Part shown: positions 1 through 6,459 of the stretch, one piece after another
How positions within the stretch are numbered: the first letter of the stretch is position 1
How the letters are laid out: every line of letters starts with the position of its first letter
From: Planctomycetaceae bacterium
GTDB lineage: Bacteria; Planctomycetota; Planctomycetia; Pirellulales; Thermoguttaceae
Assembly (NCBI GenBank): GCA_015062085.1
Contig: SUVI01000051.1
Span: 1-22,198 of the forward strand
DNA: 22,198 bases
Direction: 5' to 3'
Translations under genes and position numbers: made by a program
The notes under the pieces: model-generated
Told to the model about the DNA's origin: nothing
Database searches by the model: none
What the model saw: only the letters and a program-made list of their open reading frames with translations

Positions 1-95
1 CACGGAATCAACGTCTGCAAAATCCCCAGTTTGTACCCGAGTTTTTCCAACCTTTCGTCCCTTTTGTCCACAAAGAAAAAACGCATTTGTGACAT
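1..95 (-). CDS. IS5-like transposase, N-terminus (partial)
   Basis: The 5' part of a transposase gene leaves the window at position 1; 31 codons are visible. The start is the ATG at 95-93, with GAGGTG (105-100) four bases upstream; a second in-frame ATG lies at 86-84. The protein begins MSQMRFFFVDKRDERLEKLG and ends in view with GILQTLIP followed by TG, so a Trp or Cys is next. This matches the usual opening of IS5-group DDE transposases, in which a short charged stretch leads to a hydrophobic helix and an I-P/D-W-E motif. The catalytic DDE residues lie outside the window. Family assignment is by pattern only. The same opening residues recur in copy 2 at 3704. Confidence 0.55.
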   Translation of the reverse strand, partial: MSQMRFFFVDKRDERLEKLGYKLGILQTLIP

Positions 96-243
96 TCCGC
101 ACCTCATTTTTCACTGAAAACCGAAACGGCTCCTATGATAGTAAATGTTGTCAAAAAATCAAGTGAACTTAACTTCTCAAACCGAAAAATCGGCAATTTT
201 TTGAAAAAATTCCAAGAAATTACCCCTCCCCCCGCAAAACTCC

Positions 244-272
244 TTGACAACCCATTTTCCCTGTGTTATAAT
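244..272 (+). promoter_or_regulatory. consensus sigma70 promoter for the nucleotidyltransferase gene
   Basis: TTGACA (244-249) and TATAAT (267-272) are separated by exactly 17 bases, and a TG at 264-265 gives an extended -10. The expected start is near 279, leaving a leader of about 85 bases before the ATG at 364. It lies in the conserved end of the IS copy and points outward, so the downstream gene is probably expressed from the element. Confidence 0.8.
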
Positions 273-363
273 GTGGTTTATGAATTGTGTGACTTCTGGA
301 TAAAAACGAAGTTTTTAGAGGTTGCCAAATAAAATTAAGTGATATAAAAGAGAGGTGTTGACT

Positions 364-1116
364 ATGCGGAAATTAATACTTGAAAAACTTAATGAAATAG
401 AAGATCGTGAAAAAATAAAGATTCTCCATTGTGTAGAATCAGGAAGCCGTGCATGGGGTTTTGCTTCTCCCGATAGTGATTATGATGTGCGTTTTATTTA
501 TGTTCGCCCGCAAGAGTATTATTTGCGCTTGGATAAGACGCGAGATGTCATTGAATGGCAGCTCGATGATACTCTTGATATCAATGGTTGGGATATTCAA
601 AAAGCGCTGATTTTGTTACACAAATCCAATCCCACGTTGTTTGAATGGAATTCCTCTCCAATCATATATAAAACAACAGACGAGTGGGTGAAAATTGCGG
701 AAGTTATTAACCGATATTTTGTGGCTAAATCAGGACTGTATCATTATCTAAGTACGGCGAAAACGAATTATCGCGCATATTTTAAAGGCGAAACCGTACG
801 ATTGAAGAAATATTTTTATGTTTTAAGACCGTTGTTGGCGTGTAAGTGGATTCTTGCGGAAGGAACTCCGCCTCCAATGGAATTCCATGTTTTGATGGAA
901 AAATATCTTGATGAAGCTATTAAACCTGACGTTGAAAAGCTTTTGGATTTGAAAATGAATGCTCCGGAAATTGCCTTGGAAAAGAGATTTGATCGCGTAA
1001 TCGATTATTTCGATACAACCATTGCTGAAATGGAAGTGCTTGGGGCAAACTTGCCGAGCGATAAATCAGAGTCTTGGGATGAATTGAATCATTTGTTTAT
1101 GGAAATCGTGATGTAA
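364..1116 (+). CDS. RlaP/YcgL-type nucleotidyltransferase
   Basis: A 250-residue protein of the DNA polymerase beta-like nucleotidyltransferase superfamily (COG3541, YcgL/RlaP group). The signature is GSRAWGFASPDSDYDVRF at residues 27-44: the Gly-Ser of the nucleotide-binding turn, then D39 and D41 as the metal-binding acidic pair. Family members are predicted to transfer nucleotides to RNA or another acceptor, and some sit in RNA-repair loci. No repair ligase is nearby, so the substrate is unknown. The start chosen is the ATG at 364, preceded by AGAGAGG (349-355); an upstream in-frame GTG at 355 overlaps that site and is less likely. Codon use is AT-rich, unlike the host-type genes after 7700, which suggests transfer. 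The gene is intact and is the first cargo gene downstream of IS copy 1. Confidence 0.8.
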   Translation: MRKLILEKLNEIEDREKIKILHCVESGSRAWGFASPDSDYDVRFIYVRPQEYYLRLDKTRDVIEWQLDDTLDINGWDIQKALILLHKSNPTLFEWNSSPIIYKTTDEWVKIAEVINRYFVAKSGLYHYLSTAKTNYRAYFKGETVRLKKYFYVLRPLLACKWILAEGTPPPMEFHVLMEKYLDEAIKPDVEKLLDLKMNAPEIALEKRFDRVIDYFDTTIAEMEVLGANLPSDKSESWDELNHLFMEIVM

Positions 1117-1181
1117 TAAACAGCGATGTCAGTTGGGCATTTGGACAAAAATGATATTTGATTATTATAAGGAGAACAATC

Positions 1182-1574
1182 ATGAAAAGAGTACTTGATT
1201 TTCTGAAAAAAGCAGAGGTTTATTATTTAGCAACCGTTGAGGGCGATCAGCCACGTGTCCGTCCCTTCGGCACGGTCAACGAGTTTGAGGGCAAGCTCTA
1301 CATACAGACCGGCAAGGTCAAGCCCACGAGTCATCAGCTCGCGGCAAATCCCAAGGCAGAGATCTGCGCGTTCAAGGACGGCGCATGGGTTCGCGTGGCG
1401 TGCGAACTCATCGAGGACGACCGCTATGAAGCCAAGAAATCCATGCTCGACGCTTATCCCAACCTTCGCGGTATGTACGACGAGAACGACGGCAACACGC
1501 AGGTGTTGTATATGCAGAACGCGACGGCGATCATCTGCTCCTTCGGCAGCGCACCTGTTGTGATCGAGTTCTGA
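1182..1574 (+). CDS. pyridoxamine 5'-phosphate oxidase-fold flavoprotein
   Basis: A 130-residue protein of the PNPOx-like split-barrel family, the small NimA/NimC-like type. The opening FLKKAEVYYLATVEGDQPRV, a following RPFGTV, and a central LYIQTGKVKPTSHQL are typical; these proteins usually bind FMN or F420 as dimers. The exact substrate cannot be read. The ATG at 1182 has AAGGAG (1169-1174) seven bases upstream; the in-frame start at 1158 has no such site. The first 60 bases are AT-rich and the rest is clearly GC-richer, so the 5' end may have been recombined or the gene imported from a mid-GC donor. It sits 65 bases after the nucleotidyltransferase gene and 15 bases before a broken acetyltransferase gene, all on one strand. 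Confidence 0.75.
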   Translation: MKRVLDFLKKAEVYYLATVEGDQPRVRPFGTVNEFEGKLYIQTGKVKPTSHQLAANPKAEICAFKDGAWVRVACELIEDDRYEAKKSMLDAYPNLRGMYDENDGNTQVLYMQNATAIICSFGSAPVVIEF

Positions 1575-1589
1575 TATAAGGGAAAAGCT

Positions 1590-2119
1590 ATGATTTTGCA
1601 AACAAAACGTCTGAACATCAGAGAGTACACACCCGATGATTTTGATGCTTTATACGAGATCCTGTCCGATGAGGAAACCATGAAATATTATCCCAAACCA
1701 TACGACGAAAACGGCGTGAACAGATGGATCAATGGGTGCATCGACAGCTATAAACAAAACGGATTCGGTCTTTGGGCGCTGGAACTCAGGGAAACGGGCG
1801 CTTTTATCGGCGATTGCGGGATCTCCATGCAAAACATCGACGGTGAAATTCTCCCCGAGATCGGTTATCACGTTCACAAAAATTACTGGCGTCAAGGCTA
1901 TGCCAAGGAGACGTGCGCCGCTGTCAAGGGTCGGTTCTTTGAAAACACCGAGAGTTTGACAGCGTTTATTCCTATATGAACCGTGAAAACGTCGCATCCT
2001 GTGCCGCCGCCGCAAACGGCATGACGAGGATCAAGGCGTACGAAAAGGGCGACGAAGCGCTTTACGTGTACAGGATCACGCGCGGCGAGTGGAAAAGATC
2101 GAGGAACAAAAATGATTGA
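1590..2119 (+). pseudogene. GNAT acetyltransferase (RimJ/RimL type), frameshifted
   Basis: The first frame (1590-1979) gives an N-acetyltransferase beginning MILQTKRLNIREYTPDDFDA and running to YHVHKNYWRQGYAKET, the acetyl-CoA-binding region. After FFENTE (near 1950) it loses homology and stops. The missing C-terminus continues in another frame from 1955: FDSVYSYMNRENVASC, then AANGM and a typical terminal strand, stopping at 2117-2119. The sequence at the junction is CGAGAGTTTGAC; removing one AG restores a single 175-codon frame, so a two-base expansion is the likely lesion. The start has AAGGGAA (1577-1583). A sequencing error or programmed frameshift cannot be excluded, but neighbouring genes are also decayed. 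Confidence 0.75.
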
Positions 2120-2225
2120 GTATTTGGAAACAGATCGCCTCATTCTTCGTCCTTGGTGCGAGGATGATGCGGAGGATCTATATACATACGCGAGCGATCC
2201 CGAGGTAGGCCAACCTGCCGGGTAA
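2112..2225 (+). pseudogene. second GNAT acetyltransferase, N-terminal fragment
   Basis: The ATG at 2112 overlaps the end of the previous acetyltransferase by 8 bases and has GAGGA (2101-2105) upstream, an operon-style arrangement. The 37 residues [20 protein letters not shown] and onward are a clear RimJ/RimL-type opening. The reading stops at TAA 2223-2225, just after PEVGQPAG, where relatives usually continue GW-P. The same frame remains open past the stop (PHTNVENSREIIRT to about 2270) and still looks like this family. The gene therefore suffered a nonsense change and then lost the rest of its sequence. Confidence 0.7.
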
Positions 2226-2279
2226 CCGCACACGAACGTGGAAAACAGCCGTGAGATCATTCGCACGGGGCACTCGAGC

Positions 2280-2435
2280 CTTATGACCAAGGAACGCTTC
2301 AAAAAGATCGTGCTCTTCCGTCAGCAGAAGGCTCTGCTCGATACATTCCTTAGTAACGGCACAATCTCTGCGGCACCACATCATCAAAGCTTTGGCGATC
2401 GGATCAAGCTGATGGAGAGGCACGGCGTGGAATAA
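2280..2435 (+). pseudogene. fragment of a small Firmicutes-type protein
   Basis: Directly after the acetyltransferase remnant, in the same frame, comes an unrelated piece: LMTKERFKKIVLFRQQKALL then DTFLSNGTIS and a Lys/Glu-rich tail ending at 2435. It resembles the C-terminus of short conserved proteins seen beside mobile genes in Clostridia (a pattern of E-R-F, R-x-Q-K-A-L-L-D-T-F-L, then G-x-I-S). I know no function for it. It has no start codon of its own and is probably not expressed. Confidence 0.4.
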
Positions 2436-2459
2436 ACAAGAATATGACAAGGTGTCAAA

Positions 2460-3215
2460 ATGAGCATCATACAAAAATTTTATGACAATATGGCTTCTCA
2501 CTACGACAAGTTATTCCTTGATTGGAAAGCTACTACGAAAGAGCAAGCTGTATTATTGCAAAGTATATTTCAAAAATTCAATTTTGGGCAAAGCGTAAGT
2601 ATCCTTGACTGTGCGTGCGGAATAGGAACGCAAGCAATAGGTCTTGCGTCGCTCGGATATAATGTGACCGCTTCCGACATTAGCAGCGGCGAAATTACTG
2701 AGGCGAAAGCAAGAGCATCAAACGCTAATGTTGACGTTCGCATTGAGAATGCCGACTTCCGCGCGTTAAATGAAGTTTTTACGGAAAAGTTTGATATTGT
2801 TATCGCTATGGATAATGCGTTACCGCATATGCTTACAAGCGAAGATCTGAGCAGTGCCGTAAAAAGCATTGCAAACCAAATCAAAGAAAACGGGATTTTT
2901 GTGGGCAGTATCCGAGATTATGATGCTTTGCTTCAAGACAAACCGCTATACTCTCCGCCATATATCCACGAAACCGAAAAAGGCAAACGAGTATCATTTC
3001 AGACTTGGGTTTGGAATGATGACCGTTATCGACTTACACAGTATATTATTGATGACGAAGAAACATTAGAAATCAATAAATTTGAATGTGAATATAGAGC
3101 AACTCGTCGAGAAGAACTAACGGCTTTGTTTACTTCCAATGGATGCAAAGAGGTAATATGGATGTTTCCCGAAGAAACAGGATTTTATCAACCGATCATA
3201 GTTGCAAGGAAATAA
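2460..3215 (+). CDS. class I SAM-dependent methyltransferase
   Basis: An intact 251-residue methyltransferase. Motif I is ILDCACGIGTQAIGLASLGY (residues about 48-67), the SAM-binding glycine-rich loop, and ASDIS follows as the acidic end of strand 2. IENADFRAL and the FDIVIAMDNALPHM strand match motifs II-IV of the Rossmann methyltransferase fold. The C-terminal half is a beta-rich cap ending GFYQPIIVARK, common in small-molecule or glycine/sarcosine-type methyltransferases; the acceptor cannot be deduced. The start at 2460 has AAGGTG (2449-2454) five bases upstream. Codon use is AT-rich, as in the nucleotidyltransferase gene. It is the last cargo gene before IS copy 2. Confidence 0.85.
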   Translation: MSIIQKFYDNMASHYDKLFLDWKATTKEQAVLLQSIFQKFNFGQSVSILDCACGIGTQAIGLASLGYNVTASDISSGEITEAKARASNANVDVRIENADFRALNEVFTEKFDIVIAMDNALPHMLTSEDLSSAVKSIANQIKENGIFVGSIRDYDALLQDKPLYSPPYIHETEKGKRVSFQTWVWNDDRYRLTQYIIDDEETLEINKFECEYRATRREELTALFTSNGCKEVIWMFPEETGFYQPIIVARK

Positions 3216-3291
3216 ACAAATTTTAATTTGACGAGATAATGAAGGCAAGCATCAAGGAATATATAGAGAGACGACCTCGAAAGATCCAAAA
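3216..3291 (+). other. short intergenic piece before IS copy 2
   Basis: An ATG at 3239 begins a 22-codon reading (MKASIKEYIERRPRKIQ) that runs into the presumed IS border near 3292 and stops at 3307. It may be the head of a gene truncated by the element, but is too short to identify. Confidence 0.25.
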
Positions 3292-3336
3292 TTTCACAAC
3301 ACGATGATACAAGATCCGGCACTCAGGATAAATTCA

Positions 3337-3704
3337 GGAATTTGGATCATCGCGTTTCATGATTTTATGGAAACTTTCACGAATTTTACTGCGTTGATGC
3401 CGAATTTGAGCCCAATTTCGTTTTTTCAGGCGGATCTTGACTTCCGCGCGGGAAAGGCCTTTCGTGAAGAACTTTCGGCTCTCGTATGCCAGTTTACTCA
3501 TGATGCGGAACCTTTTTCGCAGATGTGCAGTACAAGTCCTTTGGTGCGAATACCCAGCTTCCAACGCCGCCCCCAAGTACTCGCAGTCCGCCCAAACGTC
3601 TTTGTCGGCAGCGTTTTCGTCTAAAAGTTCCTCAAAACAGCGTGCACCCGATTTTTCCAGGCGATCGAGTCCCTTTTATCCACGAAAAAACGCATTTGCG
3701 ACAT
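3337..3704 (-). pseudogene. IS5-like transposase remnant
   Basis: Reading leftward from the ATG at 3704-3702, the protein opens MSQMRFFVDKRD, the same as copy 1, then shifts frame. A neighbouring frame continues LDRLEKSGARCFEELLDENA and then ADKDVWADCEYLGAALEA. This is the family's C-terminal catalytic region, which normally reads L-L-D-E-N-D-A-D-K-x-V-W-A-D-S-A-Y. A further shift gives VLHICEKG, matching the later I/V-C-E-K-G motif of IS5-group transposases. Roughly 200 residues between the N-terminal and C-terminal parts are missing. The remnant carries at least two frameshifts plus the internal deletion and is non-functional. Confidence 0.55.
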
Positions 3705-3828
3705 TTTGTACTTCTTTTTTTGACTTAAAACCGGAAACCTTTTCCATGATAACCGATATTGACAAAATTTCAAGTGGACTTCAAATTGACATTTTTTAGG
3801 AAAAAATCTCTTCTCTTGCTCAAACTTC

Positions 3829-3857
3829 TTGACTTACCCTTCTTTTTATGCTAAAAT
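3829..3857 (+). promoter_or_regulatory. outward-facing promoter in the end of IS copy 2
   Basis: TTGACT (3829-3834), 17 bases, then TAAAAT (3852-3857) with TG at 3849-3850 (extended -10). It occupies the same place in the repeat as the promoter at 244-272. It would transcribe the TipAS/GIY-YIG mosaic and probably the GrpB-family gene at 4225, which has no obvious promoter of its own. Confidence 0.65.
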
Positions 3858-3879
3858 GCTTTTCATTGGATGAGTTTTT

Positions 3880-4206
3880 GTGAAAAACATGGTTTTTCGC
3901 GGCTGCCATACCTGTACTGACGAGATCCTCGCAGGGCTTGGCAAGATGTACGTTACCGACGAACGATTCAAGAGGAACATTGGCACGTACGGTGACGGAA
4001 CTGCGGAATTCGCGGCAGAGACGATTGCTCAATATAGTAAACAAGTGAAAGGTAAGAAAACAAATGGCGAAGGGGATCATTTATGTAATGACAACAAATG
4101 CGGATCTCATTTAGTTGAATATCATAACAAGTGGAATCCATATATTGAAAACGGAAAACTAGTTGATGATGAAATGTTTGCTTTTAGGAAAGAGATCGGC
4201 AAATAA
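3880..4206 (+). pseudogene. mosaic of TipAS-domain and other gene fragments
   Basis: A continuous 108-codon frame from a GTG at 3880, apparently stitched from unrelated pieces. Residues 10-45 (TCTDEILAGLGKMYVTDERF, then a GTAEFAAE-type end) match the C-terminus of the TipAS antibiotic-binding domain of MerR-type regulators such as TipAL; the DNA-binding half is absent. The sequence then loses this similarity. The last 35 residues (HNKWNPYIENGKLVDDEMFA and on) are another piece I do not recognise. The upstream join lies at the IS border near 3890. A different frame in the middle encodes the start of a GIY-YIG protein (4064-4114). The frame may be translated from the IS promoter, but is unlikely to sense drugs. 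Confidence 0.5.
4064..4114 (+). pseudogene. GIY-YIG nuclease family protein, N-terminal stub
   Basis: Out of frame with the surrounding mosaic, an ATG at 4064, with AAAGGTAAG upstream, gives MAKGIIYVMTTNADLI then a stop. MAKGIIYVMTT is the characteristic opening of a small GIY-YIG domain family, which normally continues into a lysine-containing I-K-I-G-K-T strand. After the eleventh residue the match ends, marking another recombination join. Only the first strand of the nuclease fold remains. Confidence 0.45.
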
Positions 4207-4224
4207 GAATTTGGCAGAGAAAGT

Positions 4225-4785
4225 ATGGTAAAGCGATTGTCGGAAATGACTTTGGAAGAATTGTGGCAGCTGTTTCCAATCATTTTAACAGCACACCAAG
4301 AGTGTTGGAAAGAATGGTATTTGGAAGAAGAAACCCTGTTGAAGCAAGTCCTTTCACAAGTTGAAAGGATAAGTCATATTGGAAGTACCGCGATCCCTTC
4401 CATTTGGGCAAAGCCTATCGTAGATATTCTTGTGGAGATCCCAAACGGGAGAAATTTGTCTGATCACAAGGCGCAGATCATAAATTGCGGCTATATTTGT
4501 ATGTCGGAAAGCGAAAAAGGACTGTCCTTTAATAAAGGGTACACCGAGAACGGCTTTGCTGAGAGAGTGTTCCATTTGCATTTAAGATATACGGGCAATC
4601 ATAACGAATTGTATTTCAGGGATTATCTTAACGAATTTCCCGATATTGCAAAAGAATATGAGAAATTAAAACTCTCATTATGGAATGAATACGAACATGA
4701 CCGAGATGCTTATACAAATGCGAAAACGGAGTTCGTGAAGAAATATACCGAACAAGCAAAAATGATATACGGCAATCGATACTGA
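4225..4785 (+). CDS. GrpB/UPF0157 family protein
   Basis: An intact 186-residue member of the GrpB (UPF0157) family, whose fold belongs to the nucleotidyltransferase superfamily. The hallmark is SHIGSTAIPSIWAKPIVDIL (about residues 50-69): the Gly-Ser turn followed by K-P-I-V-D-I in place of a classic DxD. A second conserved region, RVFHLHLRYTGNHNELYFRD, is the family's H-L-H motif, and YEKLKLSLW follows. The biochemical role is unknown; members are often found with CoaE or as stand-alone mobile cargo. The start is the ATG at 4225 with a weak AGAGAAAG upstream; it begins 18 bases after the mosaic frame ends. AT-rich codon use suggests import from a Firmicute. Confidence 0.8.
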   Translation: MVKRLSEMTLEELWQLFPIILTAHQECWKEWYLEEETLLKQVLSQVERISHIGSTAIPSIWAKPIVDILVEIPNGRNLSDHKAQIINCGYICMSESEKGLSFNKGYTENGFAERVFHLHLRYTGNHNELYFRDYLNEFPDIAKEYEKLKLSLWNEYEHDRDAYTNAKTEFVKKYTEQAKMIYGNRY

Positions 4786-4861
4786 CAAATTCTAATATAT
4801 CGAGTAGAGGTGGAGAAAATGTTCCCCCTCCGCAAAAAGTATTAAAAATCAGTCCCCCTGC

Positions 4862-4890
4862 TTGACAGAGAGCGGAAAGTCGGGTAAACT
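4862..4890 (+). promoter_or_regulatory. promoter of the MBL-fold lipoprotein gene
   Basis: TTGACA (4862-4867), 17 bases, TAAACT (4885-4890). The same hexamers and spacing occur upstream of the beta-helix gene at 14072-14044, suggesting a host promoter class. The predicted start near 4897 supports translation from 4964 rather than the TTG at 4916. Confidence 0.7.
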
Positions 4891-4963
4891 GGGAGAGTGA
4901 TGCGAAGCGGAATGGTTGCCGTTTTGCGGAAATTCCCTATCCTTACCCCCATCAGGATCTGCC

Positions 4964-6316
4964 ATGCCTAAGAAGAATTCGATCGATCGCCGTCTGTTTT
5001 TGAGTCAGTGTGCTGTTTCGTCCATCGCGGCGGTACAGTTTGGAAACGTGGTTGCCTGCGATGCCGAAGAAGTTCGGGAGATCCCGGCTCCGGAACCGTC
5101 GGAATCTCCGGAAGTCGGGAAACCGTACGCCGGCTGGAAGGAAGGCGAGCTGGATCTGCATTTCATCTACACCGGGAACGCGGAATCGTGTTTCCATATC
5201 TATCCGGACGGTACGTCGCTGCTTTTGGATGCGGGAGACTATCGCCGAAAGGACAGCACGATCCAGCTTCCCGACGATTCGCGCCGTTCGGGAGAGTGGA
5301 TCGCAAGGTATGTGGAGCGGGTCAACCCGTCCGGGAAAAAAGTCGATTACCTGATGTGTTCTCATTTCCACAGCGACCACTGCGGCGGCGGACATTTTTT
5401 TGCCGGGAAGACGGAAGGACGCGGAAACGACTACGAGCTCGGCGGATTGGCACAGGTCGGCGAGTTTCTCCGTTTCGGCGAGGCATTTGACCGGTCGTAT
5501 CCGGACTACGAGGCTCCCGTGACGGCCATGAAGCAGCGCGAGACGCTCAACTGGCTCAAGTTCGTCGAATATCAGGAGAAAACGAACGGCCTGAAACGTA
5601 CGCCGTTTGCCGTGGGACGCGCGGACCAGCTCGTTTTAAAAAAAGATCCTGAAAAATACCGCGGAAAGTTCCAGATCCTGAACCTTTGCGCAAGCGGTAC
5701 CGTCTGCCTGGAAGCACCGAGACCCGAACAGGAATTCGATCCGTCCGTGAAACTCCCGACGGAAAATCTTTATCTAAAATACCCGAATAACTTGAACAGC
5801 AGGATCAACGAAAACCCGTTGAGCATCGGTTTCCGCCTTTCTTACGGCCCATTCCGATTCTTCTCCGGCGGCGACCTCAGCGGAGTGGTCCTCGATGAAA
5901 GCGGGAAAGACGCGGGGATCGAAGCGATCGTCGGACGCACGGTCGGAAAAGTCAGCGTCTGCAAGGCGAATCACCATGCCTCCCGGGATGCCATGCGGCC
6001 GGAATTTGTCCAGGCGGTCCAGGCACGGGTCTACGTGAATAATGTGTGGACTCCGGGACACGTCAACGAACACACGATGCAAACGATGTGCTCACGGGAA
6101 CTTTACCCTGGAGAACGTCTCGTCTGCCCAACATACTGTGACCCGGAAAAAATGAAACGGCTTGCAGACGAAACGTGGCAGAATGACCTCGTAAAACTCG
6201 GCGGACACGTGGTGGTGAAAGCGTACGATGGAGGCCGTAAATTCAAAGTCTACTACCTTACCGCCAATGATGAGACCATGACCGTCAAAGCCGTTTTCGG
6301 CCCATTTGAGTCGTAG
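4964..6316 (+). CDS. Tat-exported MBL-fold lipoprotein, ComEC-like hydrolase
   Basis: A 450-residue exported protein with a metallo-beta-lactamase fold. The N-terminus KKNSIDRRLFLSQ has a twin-arginine pattern, then a hydrophobic stretch ending VVAC-D (about residue 28), which fits a lipobox, so a Tat-routed lipoprotein is likely. HFHSDHCGG (about 134-142) is the HxHxDH metal site; FSGGDLSG and KANHHAS further on supply the later Asp and His, in the style of the ComEC C-terminal domain. The substrate is unknown; relatives are annotated as competence-like or phosphodiesterase-type hydrolases. The ATG at 4964 has a modest CAGGAT upstream. GC-rich codons and the promoter type match the host genes, so this gene looks native although it is bracketed by imported DNA. 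Confidence 0.75.
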   Translation: MPKKNSIDRRLFLSQCAVSSIAAVQFGNVVACDAEEVREIPAPEPSESPEVGKPYAGWKEGELDLHFIYTGNAESCFHIYPDGTSLLLDAGDYRRKDSTIQLPDDSRRSGEWIARYVERVNPSGKKVDYLMCSHFHSDHCGGGHFFAGKTEGRGNDYELGGLAQVGEFLRFGEAFDRSYPDYEAPVTAMKQRETLNWLKFVEYQEKTNGLKRTPFAVGRADQLVLKKDPEKYRGKFQILNLCASGTVCLEAPRPEQEFDPSVKLPTENLYLKYPNNLNSRINENPLSIGFRLSYGPFRFFSGGDLSGVVLDESGKDAGIEAIVGRTVGKVSVCKANHHASRDAMRPEFVQAVQARVYVNNVWTPGHVNEHTMQTMCSRELYPGERLVCPTYCDPEKMKRLADETWQNDLVKLGGHVVVKAYDGGRKFKVYYLTANDETMTVKAVFGPFES

Positions 6317-6340
6317 CCTGCATGCCGTAAGGAGGAGCGA

Positions 6341-6375
6341 AGTAAACTCGAACAAGAAACATGTGCGAGTTTACT
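6341..6375. repeat. 10-bp perfect inverted repeat after the MBL gene
   Basis: AGTAAACTCG (6341-6350) and its exact complement CGAGTTTACT (6366-6375) flank a 15-base loop, 24 bases after the MBL stop codon. No T-run follows on either strand, so it is not a standard terminator. It could be a protein-binding site or a recombination site for the adjacent integrase. Confidence 0.6.
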
Positions 6376-6392
6376 GTCCTAATCAGCACCCA

Positions 6393-6427
6393 CAGTGGCG
6401 GGGGTTCAACCAGAGAGATCGCCACTG
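6393..6427 (+). promoter_or_regulatory. stem-loop in the integrase leader
   Basis: CAGTGGCG (6393-6400) pairs exactly with CGCCACTG (6420-6427) across 19 bases; CAGCA (6384-6388) and TGCTG (6426-6430) offer an overlapping outer pairing. A second possible stem, AGAGA (6413-6417) with TCTCT (6435-6439) followed by TTTTT, uses bases in and after the first loop and could compete with it. The ribosome site at 6446-6452 follows directly. This suggests leader control of the recombinase, which is inference. Confidence 0.45.
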
Positions 6428-6459
6428 CTGTCGTTCTCTTTTTACAAAGGAGAATTGAT

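Larger units (their letters stand above)
1..290 (-). mobile_element. IS5-like element, copy 1, left-truncated by the window edge
   Basis: This is the upstream end and first 31 codons of an insertion sequence whose transposase reads leftward off the window. Positions 30-275 align base by base, with many substitutions and small gaps, to 3640-3860, the equivalent end of a second copy. The shared parts are the transposase start, the roughly 150 bases upstream of it, and an outward promoter. The outer boundary near 290 is approximate: a TTGTGTGA at 285-292 resembles the TTGTGAAA at the end of copy 2. Assignment to IS5 rests on the transposase N-terminus only. Confidence 0.5.
3292..3885 (-). mobile_element. 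IS5-like element, copy 2, internally deleted remnant
   Basis: A solo insertion-sequence remnant of about 590 bases in the same orientation as copy 1. Its right part (3640-3860) aligns with 30-275. It contains the transposase start and, after a large internal deletion, a C-terminal transposase piece. TTTCACAA at 3292-3299 and its exact complement TTGTGAAA at 3878-3885 are candidate terminal inverted repeats, though eight bases could match by chance. An intact IS5-group element is normally over 1 kb, so this copy cannot transpose on its own. The right border coincides with the abrupt start of a TipAS gene fragment. Confidence 0.5.

Noticed and set aside
135..332. A 65-codon plus-strand frame at the left end
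   Set aside because: It crosses the -35, -10 and leader of a strong promoter, has no ribosome site, and overlaps the conserved IS end.
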